NCBI GenBank assembly: GCA_014706295.1
Contig: JACSVZ010000001.1
Span: 117,332,763 to 117,396,762, forward strand
DNA length: 64,000 nt
Reading direction: 5' to 3'
DNA from: Lycocorax pyrrhopterus obiensis
Lineage: Eukaryota; Chordata; Aves; Passeriformes; Paradisaeidae
Part shown: piece after piece, positions 48,214-61,400 of the stretch
How the letters are laid out: each line of letters begins with the position of its first letter
Numbering within the stretch: position 1 is the stretch's first letter
Position numbers and translations under genes: made by a program
The notes under the pieces: generated by a model
What the model saw: only the letters and a program-made list of their open reading frames with translations
What the model was told of the DNA's origin: nothing
Database searches by the model: none

Positions 48214-50110
48214 TGTTTGGGACACGAGTTTCACACAGCCAGTGCAAGAGGTCTCCAAGCAACTGGAGGCTGGAGATGTTTATCTGTTAACTCTGTTCCT
48301 CTGCTCTTTCCTACACCCCTGGATCAGCTCTGCATTGAAGACTTTCCAGAAATCCCTTCCCTGGGGCCCAGACTCTGGGGCAAGAAAAGAAAAGGATGCA
48401 AGAGAAGAGCAAACAACTTCTGCAGAGTCAGCAGCGAGTTCTGGCACCTAAACTGATGGATTTGTTTTCTTTTGAGGAATTGGAAAGGAAGGAAGAGGAT
48501 CAGCGCTTGAGAAAAGCAACACTGCTACAGCTGGACCTGTGGAGCACTGCTGATCTAAAACAGGCTCCAGCACTCCAAGGGCTGCTGCAGATCACACAGG
48601 AGCTTGGCTTGCAGATTTATTTGCCATTTCTAGACACTTACAGTTGTGTTATCCCCTGGACAAAAGCACATTTGTAGGTGCAGAGCTTAGAAGAGTACCC
48701 AGTACTCCACAGGACCTCTCCCAAATTTCTGCCATCTTCCTCCACAAGGAATGCCATAGGGAACATCACTGTGGGAGTTGTGGTCTCCCAAGAGGAGGGA
48801 AGGAGGAATCTCACCCTGCTTCCCAGAGGTGACCCAAGAGCCCCAGATCCTCTGCCTAACCAGCACCAGGTCAACACTTCAGTGTTTGGCCCTCTGCTAA
48901 AGAGACACTCATCATTTCCTCCAGATCTCCTTTAAAACTGCTCCCAAAAGCAAATTTCTTTATTCATAATATCTTAATTAAAAGCAACACTAAGGAATCA
49001 CAGACAACAACCCAACAGTTCTGCTGCAGCAGCCACCACAGTCCCAGTTCCCACAGCATCCCCATCACTCCTTCAATGAGCTCTCAGTACAAAAAGTCAT
49101 TCGTGCAACCGCCCTCATCCCCCTGGGACAGCATCAAACAGTTTGGGCACTGCCTGTTTAAACTGGCTAAAAATACAGCTGGCTTTGGACCAGATGCAGG
49201 TAAAGCCTCGGTGACTGGGATGCAGCAAGGACAGATGCTCAGGCACAGCTCACATCACACTGGGCCAGGGTTTTATCATCTGTCGAGTCAGCAAACAGCA
49301 GCACTCCCAGGCAGCTCTCCAGTCAATAATCATTTCAGGGGATTACCTGCAATTCCTGACCACGGGCTGTGGAAAGGGCACAGAAAGGAGTTTTTTCAGA
49401 CTTCCATGCAAAGGAACTGCCCAAGGGAATGAGGCTTTCAATATCCACCACAGGCTTCCTTCTTATCCTGCAGTCCCAGGTTTCCATCGGAGCACCTCTC
49501 CCCAGTTCAGACTGTTAATTACTGTGTTTACAGTGGGTGTTGGCCTTATCGACAGGATGACTGTCCTGGCTCTGCTGAAGTGTGATATAACCCCTTAAAA
49601 CACATTCTCATCAGCTGTTGTTTAATTAGACCACGTGATTTCCACCTAACTCGACAGGGCAGAACCCCCTAGCCTGTTGCTGCCTTTCCCAGTTCACTCC
49701 AGGAGCCATCCAGAGCCCGTCATGGAATATTCAGCCAGCTGCGTTTCCTCTTCCTCCCCAGCACAAATCACCAACAGCTCCCTGCAGGAAGCTCCTCTGA
49801 TAAATGGTGGGAGGACCTGGAAGTTCTTATCTGGAGTCTGGGGGATATTTTCCAAAAGAACTAGGTCATAGTGGAGTTCCTGCAGAATCAGGTGGTTACT
49901 TACATCCTTAAGCCTGGAATGTCCAATGGTTTATTATTCCTGCACATGGCACATGGAATTGTTCCGTTCCAACTCACTTCATGGGCCCACAGTGAAGTCT
50001 AAGTGGACAGATCAGCATCTCTCCCATGCTGCTCTGTCTAGGCCTGGTTTATGACAGATTTGCCTTGGAAATGCTCCTGAAGGACAAATCCAATCTTATC
50101 TCTTGGATGA
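48214..50110. other. Unique intronic DNA with an amphipathic open frame
   Basis: A 93-codon plus-strand frame at 48396-48677 has a charged, leucine-rich composition but no known family. TAAT cores and TTATCG occur at 49510-49640. Confidence 0.4.
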
Positions 50111-50161
50111 CTTCCAGGAATGGGGCAGCCACAGCTTCTGTGGGCAACCTGTGCCAGGGCC
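50111..50161 (-). mobile_element. CR1 LINE scrap
   Basis: Fifty bases match the 'ttccaggaatggggcagcca' to 'aacctgtgccagggcc' block in minus orientation. Both ends are lost. Confidence 0.75.
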
Positions 50162-50382
50162 CAATCACTGTCTTGGGATTCTTGGGCATTAAAAAATAAA
50201 ATCAATCAAAAAAAGAATTCTTGTTCCCCAAAATGGATGCATTTGAAAAGGTTTGAGATTAGGCTCACAAAAAACCTATTTTTTTCCCTAAGGAAGAAAT
50301 TGTCTCTCCCAAGAGATTACAGGGACTCAAGGGATGAAACCTAGAAAGGCTGTGAGACTTTGCAGTCCCATGTCTCCGGCAG

Positions 50383-50455
50383 TAGAATCAGGAATCACTG
50401 AGGCTGGAAAAGCCCTCCAGGATCATGGAGTCATTAACCCAGCCCTACCAAGTTC
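50383..50455 (-). mobile_element. CR1 LINE 3'-end fragment, second subfamily
   Basis: It starts agaatcaggaatcactgagg and reads into 'attaacccagccctaccaag'. It breaks after about 70 bp. Confidence 0.78.
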
Positions 50456-51610
50456 AAGGGCGAAGGTAGAAGCTGCTCTGATACTTCCCTCCACCAGCAC
50501 TAAAACATCTCGTTTTGGCCACCCTGTGATGAGGATCTGGGCAGAAATTACAAAGAAAAACAAGAGAGCCGAGCAGGACAAAGGAAGGTAAAGCAGAGAC
50601 TAAATCTGAGCCCATCCATCATCGCCAGGAGAGCGCTTCCCACGACGGGGAGGAAGGGGAAGGAAGAGAGTCAGCCACGGGGAACAATTGCTCCAAGGAA
50701 GGGGAAGCAGCATTGTTCGAGAGATTTAACAGAAAAGCATGTAAACCAATCCCCCACCCCTCAAAAAAAGGGAAGAAAAAACATTCCCATAGTCTTTGGG
50801 AAGGCTCAGCTCCACCTTGACATCACACCCCACTCTGAGCCAGAAAGGATGAGAAGCTGCTTTGTTTGATGTTTTTCCCCCCAAGCTGCATTACCAGCCC
50901 TTTTCCCCAGGAAGGAAACCTTCCACACTCCCCTTCCCCTCCAATCTGCAAAGGCTGGGCCTGGCTCCTTATTCCAGCTCCCCAGGAGCCCTGACAGCGC
51001 AAGAAACGGCAGAAAAATGCAGCAGCTCCCCACTGGGCCAGGAACTCAATCCTGGGATAGCAGGACCTCTGCAAGCTTCCCAGGAACTTCCATGGGACAA
51101 CCTTTTCCCCCTTCACTGAGGAGATGATCCCTCTCCTTCCAGCAGAGAACACTCCAGGGACAGGTGGGAGACCAGGCTGTGCATATCTGGTGTGGAAGTG
51201 GTAGAACTCCTTGCTCCGTCTCACTTATCTCCCAAGCTTCCCTGCTGTAACATGACTGCAGCTGAATTTTATTCCACTTAAGCCTTTCCCAAAATACCTG
51301 TGTCTCCTTTGAGGTACTTCTTCCTCTCATCAGAAGCTTTGCAGAAATTAAATCCTATTAGTGCATAGCTCTCATGCAATAACTGTGACATTCTGGGGAT
51401 TTTCACTGGCAGGCTCGGCACAAACCTGACCAGAGGAGAAGTCCTTCAAACATCTGAGACATCTGAAGCCTCAAGGCTTCTTTCTGTGCATGGGATTTAG
51501 TGCTGATCCCAAAGCTCCCCAGCCCCTCACTGCTGGATCTCAGCTCTGTGCTCTGCCCTGTCCCATCATCCAGCAGAGCAGCTTCCCTGCCTTGGATCGT
51601 TCATGTCCCA

Positions 51611-51747
51611 TCTCTGGGAGCATTCCAGGCCAGGCTGGACGGGACTTGGAGCACCCTGGGATAGCTGAAGGTGTCCCTGCCCACGGCAGGGGGTGGCACT
51701 GGATGAGCTTCAAGGTCCCTTCAGTCTAAACCAGTGATTCCATGACC
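51611..51747 (+). mobile_element. CR1 LINE 3' end
   Basis: It runs from a diverged 'tctgggagcattccaggcca' block to taaaccagtgattccatga, with an intact 'ccctgcccacggcaggggg' block. Confidence 0.9.
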
Positions 51748-52700
51748 CCAAATCCCTCAAAATACAGGACTTTAATGGATCTCAAATGCTGCAGGAGCCT
51801 CCAAGTTGCTCTCCACCTGCTTTTTTTAGTGCTGGAAACACCCCATCTTTGCACCTCCTCCCAAAGCAAAGTGGACACATCTGCTTTTCATCCACAAGCC
51901 CCATTATCTTTAAACCTTTTCCTGCAAGTTTTCCTTTTCCTGCGTGTTTCAATGCTAGAGCAGCAGTATTAGGGCAGACTCTAGTCCTTCCTAATGACAT
52001 CTCCTCAAAAGTTCCTAGAGATGGCTCTGGAAATGAGCTTTCCTCCAACGGGCACCAACAGATTTTTCCAGGCTGTCCTGGCAGCATCAAGGAGAGGGAC
52101 ATGCCTGAAGCACAGGTGTCACCCAATTCCCACCTCTGCACACTGCCCAGGTCTCAGGTCAGGGAGGCTGACAGCCAGACTCTGTAAAGCAAAATCGCAT
52201 TTCTGAAATTCTCCCCACTGCCTTCCCTGCAGCTTTCCATTGGCATCTCCACAGAGCCAGGGCCTGGTTTCCAGGGAATGCTTTCCACCCAAACTTTATG
52301 GGAAGCAGCACCTGGTTCAACTCTGCCATCTGCTTTCCAAGGGGGCTTTCTCCTCCGAAAACTCACCATTAAAAGCACCAACGAAACAAAAAACACCCTC
52401 AAACCAACAAGCCCTCACTTCCTCAACCACAGTAGGAAGCTCTGCAACAACTCTGGGAGGCAGAAGTCTTGAAAGGGCAGATATTTTCTGTCCATTATCT
52501 GAGACATCTTTCTAGGCTTCATTAAGCACATCACAAATTTACTTTTGTCAGTGGAAGTACAGACGGCATTTGAGCTACAGATTGGGATCCCATTCCTTCC
52601 TCTAAGGCAAAAGCCAAACATTAGCAAGGACTACTGGGGTTAACCTTTAATTATTGCACAAGAAGCCCAAGTCCACAGCTCTGACAGGCTCTTCAGACCT

Positions 52701-53004
52701 CAGAGACCCTTCCAGGGTCTAAAGGGGCTCCAGGAGAACTGGACAGGGACTTGGGATAAGGGCTGGAGGGACAGGACACAGGGAATGGCTTCCCACTGCC
52801 AGAAGGCAGGGATAGATGGGATATCGGGAAGGAATTGTTCCCTGTGAGGGTGGGGAGGCCCTGGCACAGGGTGCCCAGAGAAGCTGTGGCTGCCCCTGGA
52901 TCCCTGGAAGTGTCCATGGCCAGGCAGGACAGGGCTGGGAGCACCCTGAATGATGAGGTGAGCTCATCTTTGAGGTCCCTTCCAACCCAAACCATTCCAT
53001 GGTT
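52701..53004 (+). mobile_element. CR1 LINE, 5'-truncated copy
   Basis: It is continuous from cagagacccttccagggtct to cccaaaccattccatgg, with a deletion that removes the 'ccctgcccatggcaggg' block. Confidence 0.94.
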
Positions 53005-54545
53005 CAAGATTGGCTCCCACTCCACAGAGAGCTTGGACCCCTAAGAAAAGGGCTGTAAATGAGACACACCCAGCTCAGGGACAGCTCCAGCCAATGCTGA
53101 ATTTAATCCCATCCCCAACTGAACTAAACCAGCTGATAAATAAAATTGAGGCTTTGGGAACAGGTTTGAGGGAGGCAAGTTTTGAAGCCAAGTGTTGTGC
53201 ATGAGCAGTGAGCATGCGACAGGGGAAGAGGGGACCTCTTCAGGTTCTCATCCCTCAGATCCCAAATCACACACAAGCTGTCCCATCCCTTCTCCCAGAG
53301 AAGCCTCCAGCTGTGGGATCTGGCACCAGCTCAGAGTTCCAGAAGATGCTTTATCACACCTTGCCTAGCACCTTCCCAAGCACAGGCCTGGACAAAACAC
53401 GTCCAAGTGAGGTTTCTTCTCATGGCCAGGCTTCCCAAGGCTGGGAATAATCCCCGCATGGCTCTCCACAGAGCTCAGTCCTGCCTGTCAGCATCCAGGC
53501 TGCGGCAGCATTGTACCTTTCCACTTCCCCTGCCATAAAATTGAGTTATTCTGGGCTCAGGATTGACACCAAGTCAAACCCCATCTGTTTCCACCACGAC
53601 AAAGATTCCTCTGAGGTTGCTCTGCTGAGTACCTGCGACATTGCTGCCATGGCTCCCAGCTCAGCTCTCCCACAGTGGGAGCAGGGAGCTGTGAGATGCC
53701 AAAATTAGTGCCTGCACTGCTCAGGGTTTATTCTGAGCTGGGTGCAAGGCAGTGCCTTTGTGCTTTTTAAGTGCTCAGACCAGTGCTAAGCACAGCATCA
53801 GTAAGTGGGGAGTCTGGAGTAAGGAGAAAAACACAACTGTGACAGGGAAAGCTCAGGAGACAGCTCTTTCCAAAGCCATTTCTTGCCACGTGGAAGTTCC
53901 ACAAGTTGCAGCATAGTCAGAGAAGCATCCCACCCACACAATCTAATTCAGAGCTTGTTTTAATTTAAACTATTAAAAAAAAACCCTATTGAGATGTGCA
54001 ACAATAGGATAGGAAAGCAAACGCCACGGCAGCGTTATCTCCGCACCCAACAAGAAACAGGATTTATAAGACACAAGAACTATCAATATTCCTCAAAGCA
54101 GAGAGGTTTCATGGAGTCCTGGTGAGCTGCAGGAGCAGACAAAGCCAAGCAGCAGCACAGCAGGTGGGCAGGCAGGGAATCAGGAGCAGGATTTGCTCCA
54201 GCGATGTAAATTACGAGCAATCAAGCGCCTGGGTGACAAATCCATTTGCTCTGGATAAATAAGGACAGCCAAGCCAAGCTCGCCCATGGCCAAAACCAGC
54301 ACCAGCAGGTCAAGGACTTCCTGCAGAGTCACTGCACTGAGTGACAGCTTGGATGTGACGTGTCACTGTCCCAGCACCTTCCTCAGCCCTGCCCAGCAGC
54401 TCCATGTGGGAAGTTCTGCTGCACCCTCAGCTCTTTCAGAGCCCAAATAACCACTGACATTTCTAGAAATGCTGTCAGCAACCCCATTTGGGCAGCCACC
54501 CATCCATACACTGCCTGCAGTCTGTGGGCTGGGCGGGATCCTCAC

Positions 54546-54728
54546 CTCTGCTCTGGAGCCAGGCTGGGAGAGCTGGGGGTGGCTCAGCTGGAGAGGAGAA
54601 GGCTCCAGGGAGAGCTCAGAGCCCTTTCCAGAGCCTAAAGGGGCTCCAGGAGACCTGGAGAGGGACTGGGGACAAGGGCTGGAGGGACAGGACACAGGGA
54701 ATGGCTTCCCAGCAACAGAGGGCAGGGT
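54546..54728 (+). mobile_element. CR1 LINE fragment lacking its 3' end
   Basis: It runs from ctctgctctggagccaggct to agagggcaggg and then stops. The following 300 bp expected of CR1 are absent, so the end was lost by deletion after insertion. Confidence 0.92.
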
Positions 54729-57700
54729 TGAGGTGAGAATCTCGCTGGACCAGCAGTGCAAGTTCCTGCGTTGCCAGAAAAACACAAGCCTGAGTGACAC
54801 ACAGAGTTCTGCCACTGCTGTCCCCAGCCTGGCAGCAAACAAACTCACACCACAGAGAAGCCCTTTGGGAGATGACATCTCAGAGAAAATTTACTTTATT
54901 CTCACCTTTTGGTCTGGATGGACTGAGTACTCTGGGGACTCTGGATATTCCCTCAGGAATTGGACCCACCAGCCTTGGCCAGGGTGAGGGCACACACAGA
55001 ACAGCCTCAAACCTGACCACACCAGTTTTCACTTGTTCTATGTCTTTTTCCCCATAACAGCTCCCAGGTTGTCCTAAAAAGACCCACATTCGGTCTGGAA
55101 AAGCACATTTTCGCCAACAATATTTCAAGAAGCCGAGAGATGCCGCTGGAAGCAACCCCCGTGCTGTTCCCACCCCCAGAGGGAGGTTATTCCTGAGAAC
55201 AAGCGGCTCTCCCGTGCTCAGCATCCCCCCTCACTGCCACCCCCTCAGGGGAAAGCGCCACTTCCAGATGGAAAGCAAGGAGCCAACACATTCCCTGCTG
55301 CCCTCCTCCCAAATCAGTCACAGCCGCCCCCGGCGTCTCTGGGAAGCAGGGCTGGGGGAGCAGAGGCGGGTTCAGCTGCCAGACACCTCCACATGCCAAT
55401 GGCTCCCAGGGAAAAGTGGCCAAAAATAGCTCAGAGCCCTCTACCCAGCCCCACAAGACCGGGATTTCACTCCTATCCCATTTATCCGTGGGATAAATGC
55501 CTCCTCCACAGCCCTCAATCACTACAAGCAGGGAGCTGAGTGGGTTTGGAGAGCTCTGTTACATTCCCAGGCCAACCCCAGGGCACCAAAGTGCACTCAG
55601 CCACCAGGATGAATAAAAACAATGCTCAGGGAATGGGTTTCAGTTGCAAAACACGCCAGGTGAGCATCCCATAAGGTAGGGAAACACTCCCTGTGTCACT
55701 GCTGCACCAGCAGGAGAATTTTCCCATCGCCACCTTCACATCTGGTGGTTCCAAAGATGCTCTGAGAGCTGGGATTGTTGGCTCAGGATAAATTGGGCAG
55801 AGCCCTTTGCCAAACACCTCCCCCCGCAGAGCTCCCAGAGCTATTTTGGGCAGGTTTTGTCTGAAGCTGAAGGTATTTCTGGTATCTGCTTAATGTCCAT
55901 CACAGCAGGGAAATAAATAATAAATAATCACAAACCAGGGGTTTGTCCTTTGGCTTTTGCACTGGAGAAGAGCTGCTAGAAAGGAAAAGGGAGGGAGGCA
56001 GGGAGAAACACTGCTGCAGATTCCATTTCCTCAATGGGCCTGTGTCACTGCTCATGGCAAAGAGTGACATTAAGCTGAGGTTACAATTAAAACAGAGCAA
56101 AAATTATGTACTACAATGTTGGAGCCAGGCAAAGGCTCCCACACGGCCTTTTCCAGACCCTCTCTCCCACCTCAGTCTGCACCACCCCCTCAAATCCCAC
56201 AGCCAAAGAGGTTGTGACAGAAGCCAAAGAGCAGCACCCACAAAGGTGGATTAATGGGAATAAACCTCAAAGAAAACAATTTCCACGTCTTTCTACAGTA
56301 CCCCAGTGTTCACACCCTCATCTTGGCCCACTGAGGCGGTGCCACATCCTTCATTTTGCAGTCACTTATTTCCTTGACCAAAACCACTGATGCCTGCAAG
56401 GAGAAGAGGGATGATCCCAAATCTTTTCAGTATCTGACACCTTTCCTTTCAGAGCCATCATCAGAGCACTGCCCCAAGTTATGTCACATTATCTGAGGAC
56501 AAATAACCAACAAATTATTTCTTTGTGGTGCTCCAGTGTTTCTCTATTTAAAAGGCAGGATGAAAAGCTCAGTCCCTCACTGTTCCCATGGAGAAACAGG
56601 AGGGAGATGGCACAAGCAAGAGCGAAACCCTCAGAGCTGCAGGATGACCGTGGCAGACAGGTCTTCATTAGATTTGTCATCATTTTAGAGTTCTCTAAAA
56701 GCCAGACAAGTGGCAAACCCTACTTTTTTTTTTTTGTCACGTTGTAAATGATGGGCAAAATGAAGAGATCAGACTCTGCAGCTGGTTTCAGCTCTAGAGC
56801 AAGAAAAATGTTTAAATAGAGCCCTCATGCTGCATGGCAGGGAGAGGATTTATTACTGCTGGGACACAGGACTTTCCCCACAGGCTGCCTTCCCTAATTC
56901 CCAAGCCTCCCACCTGGCAGTGAGCCCTGGGGGGAATCCAGACACCTCTGCAGTCCCTGCATATCCACTCACAGCGTAATTTATTTCCAAGCTCAGCCAC
57001 TTGCAGCAATATTTATTTCTTTCATACCAGCTCCAGCGCCTCAGCCCACTGCTCGTTCTCGACAGCTCTGCCACTTAGCAAGCATTAAACCCGATGGGGC
57101 ATGAGACAGAACAGGGTTTTCCTCACAGCCCCGTCCAAGAGCTGCCTGAGTAGAGCTGACAGCCACAGGTCTTTTAGGCAGCATTTACTTCGTACCTTTC
57201 CTTCACAGAAAAAAAACCCAAAACAAGCTGAAGAGCCTTTTCGAATCAAACATATGGGATCAGTCACCAAAGATGGCCAATTTGGGAGCAAAATATCTCA
57301 CAAGCTTCAGGCAATGCTGAAACACAGAAAGAAGTTTTAGGGTGGTCAGGCAAAGGCAGCTAGGCGAAGACAGACTCCAGGCTGTCCCACAGTTGTATTT
57401 CACTTCCAGCTTGAAGCAGAAAACTCCTAAAAAGCAGGAATAGGGTCAGGGATCCAGTTTGCAGCTCTCTGTGTTTAAAGGGGATTTGAGGTCACTGCAA
57501 CCTCCATCCCTCCAAAGGCAGGTTTGTGTTTCCTGACTGTGGTGTTTAAACCAGAGAAATGTGACAGTGCCTTGAGCCTGAGGGGTTGGAGCTGTAAGAA
57601 GCACCAAGGATGCTCTTTTTCCTCAGCTTTACGGTCAATTCAGACACAACAATCAGCCTAGCAAGTCTGGGAGAAATCGGACGGCTTTGCCACACAAGGC

Positions 57701-58184
57701 ACTGGAATTGGATAGCCCCAGGAACTCCTGTTCCCACTTATTTTGGCTCTGGCACTCCGGGATTAGGTTGCTCTGACAAAGCCCAGTCGGAAGCACCGGA
57801 GGCTGATAAACCCCATTAGCTGCTCACACAGCTGAGCAGCAGCAACTGTTAGCTGGAAAAATTGGGAACAATTTGGGAGCTCCACGGTCAGGCTGACCTT
57901 GGGCACAGCAGCAGGCAACAGCAACCAGCATTTGCTCCCACTTTTGTCCAAAGCCATCTCCTCCAACAGCTCCTGCCACCTGCAGCACAGCCAGGGCTGA
58001 TTCTCCTCGGATTAAGCCCAGCTCAGGCAGCCTAAAGCCTAGAGCTTGGCTTTGAGAGGGCAGGCACATCTCAGCCACGGCGCTACAGCAGGGACCACTC
58101 CCGGCAATTCCCAGCTCCCTCCCTCCTCCATCTCCTGCCACGCCATCAGTGGGTTCAAACAAACCTTCTCCCTGCCCATCCAGC
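54729..58184. other. Unique intronic DNA without CR1
   Basis: No repeat beyond short homopolymers was found. A mildly CpG-enriched patch lies at 55130-55340. Confidence 0.5.
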
Positions 58185-58400
58185 ACCTTCCAGGGCCTAA
58201 AGGGGCTCCAAGAGAGCTGGAGAGGGACTTGGGACAAGAGATGGAGGGACAGAACACAGGGAATGGCTTCCCACTGCCAGAGAGCAGGGATGGATGGGAT
58301 ATTGGGAAGGAATTCTTCCTGTGAGGGTGGGGAAGCCCTGGCACAGGGTGCCCAGAGCAGCTGTGGCTGCCCCATCCCTGGAAACGTCCAAGACCAAGCA
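58185..58400 (+). mobile_element. CR1 LINE fragment lacking its 3' end
   Basis: It runs from accttccagggcctaaaggg to gtccaagaccaagca and ends abruptly in unique DNA. Confidence 0.92.
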
Positions 58401-58604
58401 ATTCTCCACCACTTTACCCTTTGCCAGCTTCAACCCAATGTTTTCCCATCCTTACAGAGGTCAGAGCCCTGAAGGAGCACCAGGATGGTGCAGGAAATCT
58501 GTGCCCCCTGCACTGGTGTTCAATGGCTGCACAAAAACTCCAGGATTTCTTTCTCCAAGCAAAGAGCAGCCTGGGGAAATGCAAGAATCCCTAAATTCAA
58601 CTCA

Positions 58605-58722
58605 CAGCATCATCAAGTTTGGAAAACACCTCTAAGATCTTCGAGTCCAACCAGTAACCTGACTCTGCCGGGTCCAGCACCAAACCACATCCCCAAGCGC
58701 CACATGTGCCCCTCTTTTTGGA
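58605..58722 (-). mobile_element. CR1 LINE 3'-end fragment, second subfamily
   Basis: It contains the 'catcatcaagtttggaaaac', 'gagtccaaccagtaacctga' and 'ccccaagcgccacatg' blocks. Its orientation is opposite to the CR1 200 bp to its left. Confidence 0.8.
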
Positions 58723-58862
58723 GACTGAACGCCTCCAGCCTGTTCAGTCCATGCTGAGAGCAGCCACCACCTCACTACCCACACACAGAGCACACAACAA
58801 CCAGGCAGCTGCATTTCAGACACTCAACCAGTTCACAAACCTTGATCCCAAAATTTAAATTT

Positions 58863-58878
58863 AAAAAAAAAAAAAAAA
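58863..58878. repeat. Poly(A) run, 16 bp
   Basis: An A16 run about 100 bp left of the GATA inverted repeat. Confidence 0.85.
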
Positions 58879-58978
58879 GCCCATTGGAGAGGGACTTACA
58901 GAGCAGCAGCACTCCCAGCACAATTCCCGCTCGGATGTTCTGTGCTAAGGGACCCAGGGCAGCCTCATCCCTGCAGCC

Positions 58979-59107
58979 CTGCTGATATTCAGGTTTAACA
59001 GTGCTGATAAGCCCGAGCTGGAACAGCTCTTACGAACTGCAGGTTTTATCTGTGGCAGAGCACACTTGTTACAGACCCTCTCTTATCAGCACTGCAAATA
59101 TCAGCAG
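58979..59107. repeat. Compound inverted repeat with four GATA motifs
   Basis: Two perfect arm pairs are nested. The first is ctgctgatatt at 58979-58989 with aatatcagcag at 59097-59107. The second is cagtgctgataag at 58999-59011 with cttatcagcactg at 59082-59094. The central loop is about 70 nt. WGATAR motifs lie at 59005 (+), 59046 (-), 59082 (-) and 59108 (+). A cruciform, an RNA hairpin or an old inverted duplication could each explain it. It may act as a GATA-factor element. Confidence 0.8.
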
Positions 59108-61302
59108 AGATAAGGAGAGGCACGGAATGCCCGGGAAGGTGCAGAAACTGGAGCTGACACATTGGGGTTTGACTCCTTTGGCCTCATCTGCCCCAGCTCG
59201 TGACCTCGAGGGCTCCCTGTTCCTCACCCCATGTTCCCCCCACAGCCCCCAAATTCCTCCAGGACAGGAGCAGAGCAGACTTCAAAGCCAGTCCTTCACA
59301 TCTGTCCCTCCAGGGAACACTGCAGATGAGCTGCAAAGCTCAGGGAAACAGGGAAAAAGCCATTACTTCCCCTGAGCTGGGAGAGAAGAAGCCAAGAGAG
59401 CAAAGTGATTTCCTCACGGGTCCAGTACAGCTCAATACAACCTATTACCCCAGAAATCTGGATTTGAGGATTCTCATGACAGAAGGGGTTTAACAGAGTG
59501 AGCTGACCCTTTCAGAAATATAGAGGACTCCCAAATTTAAGCTTATTGTGCTGTTAGAAGTGGATCTGTAACTGCTCACTACAGGGCAGCTCTAAAAGTC
59601 TGGAGTCCAGGTTAGAGCTTCCCAACAAAGCCCCAGGCTTCCCTCCTGCCCAACCAACCACATTCCCACTGTAACACTGCGGTGTTATCACATCAAGCAC
59701 ATCAACCCCAGGAGGGCTTTCCAGCCCAGCAGGAGCCTTGGCTTTCAGGTCAAATCCAATGCTACTGCTAACAAGCCAAGCTTTCTCCTCACACCTCTCA
59801 CCAGCAGGGACCACCCAAAGGGAGTGACCCCCTGCTCCAGGTGACAGGGCACCAGCATCATCAAGGCAGAGATTCCCTTCACAGAACCACTGTAGAATGA
59901 TTCTGTGCAACTCCTGAGGCTCAGCAAAGCACAGGGCAAGGTTTGAGCTCCACATTAACCCCTCGGACCAGAGCCAAAACCTGCCCAGGTACACAGCCAG
60001 GGAAGGACAATCCCCTCCCACACTGCTCCTGGCCGCGCTGTCAGGGACAGCAGCTCCATCCCTCTAATCCCACAAGCAGCTTTATTTCTCTTGGCAAAGC
60101 AAAACTGTCCCAGGAGCCCTGGCAGGGTTTGTGTTTCAGGAACGCACGGCCACGCAGCTGAGTGACCTTGTGAGGCACAGAGGTCTGTCCCTGCCAGCAT
60201 CACACGCACCAGAGCACGCCTATTCCCACCACATTAACATTTGAACATCTCCAGCTGTCTTACACCGCATTCCTTTAATGTACAGCTCTCCCGGAGCAGG
60301 AGCCTGGAGATCCAAATCAAAAAAACCCCAAAACAAACACGTCCCTACGCAGAGGAGACGGATTAGGAAACAGCTGTGATAAGGGAAAGCATCTCCAGCC
60401 GAGCTGTCAACCTTGCACTTTAAATCAGGCTTTTAATGAGGACTGCAAGCACTCTGCGTTTGGGTGATTAACTCACAGCTAAAGAGGGGTTGAGCTGCTT
60501 CATTCTGAAAGCAGATCCTGCCTCGAGGTTCCAGGCAGGAGCAGGAAAGCAGGAGATGATCTTGCAAGCTGTCAGACACCACCAGCTCATGCCAAAGCCC
60601 ATGCAGGGAGGGTAAATCACCCCAAAAATAAGAGCCTGCCACCACTCTGTATTCACAAAGCATCAAATGCAGCACAGCAAGCGGTGTGGGAGCTCCCAGT
60701 CCCCAGCTCCAGGGCACAGGGAAAAAGGAGACAGCAATATCTGTATTGTTAGCAGGCATTTTGATACCTAAGAGCTGCAAAACAGGGATTGCAAAGCCCG
60801 TGTCCCAAGTGCAGAGCAATCCTCGGCGATGAACGTAATTTGCATGTGAACAGGAACACATCTAAAAATAGGTGTTTGAGAAGGTCTCACCTCACCTCTC
60901 GGCTTGATGAGTTCCAGGGCTCCCAAATACCTCAAAAGCACACATCACAAGGACTGTTCAGGCACTTTACTGTGCAGGTCTCTAAGGTCAACCATCCACA
61001 GCCATGAATGGAGAAATCACAACCCAAAAAGCTTGAGAGAAACTGAGCAAATCACACCTGGACCCCCAGACCAGGACACAGGAGCTGCCTCTTTGCTGGG
61101 TTTCAAACTGCAGCAGGACTGACTGACAGTTTAAAGTCTCACCGACAAGATTCCTGAATAATTAGTAGGCAGATTGATACCAAAATTCCCACAATACCTG
61201 CAAACAATCACTGCTGGATCAGGAAACTGCCTACAAAACATCACCTACTTGACAGCCTGGAGGAATTTCCTTATGGGGCGGCTTCATGCAAGAAAGGAGA
61301 AT
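59108..61302. other. Unique intronic DNA, nothing recognised
   Basis: No CR1, exon or strong simple repeat was seen, apart from the A/C-rich scrap near 60317-60345. Confidence 0.5.
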
Positions 61303-61400
61303 TACAGAATCATCACAGAAAGGTCTGGGTTGGAAGGGGCCTTAAAAACCATCTTTTTCCATGGGCAGGGACACCTTCCACTAGCCCAGGTTGCTCAAGG
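61303..61400 (-). mobile_element. CR1 LINE, short 3'-end copy
   Basis: It starts acagaatcatcacagaaagg and contains ggttggaaggggccttaaaa. It breaks at aggttgctcaagg. Part of the 'ccacccctgcc' block is missing. Confidence 0.88.

Noticed and set aside
48242..48456. Possible processed pseudogene to the right of the CR1 at 47975-48213
   Set aside because: There is no poly(A) tail, target-site duplication or recognised parent gene.
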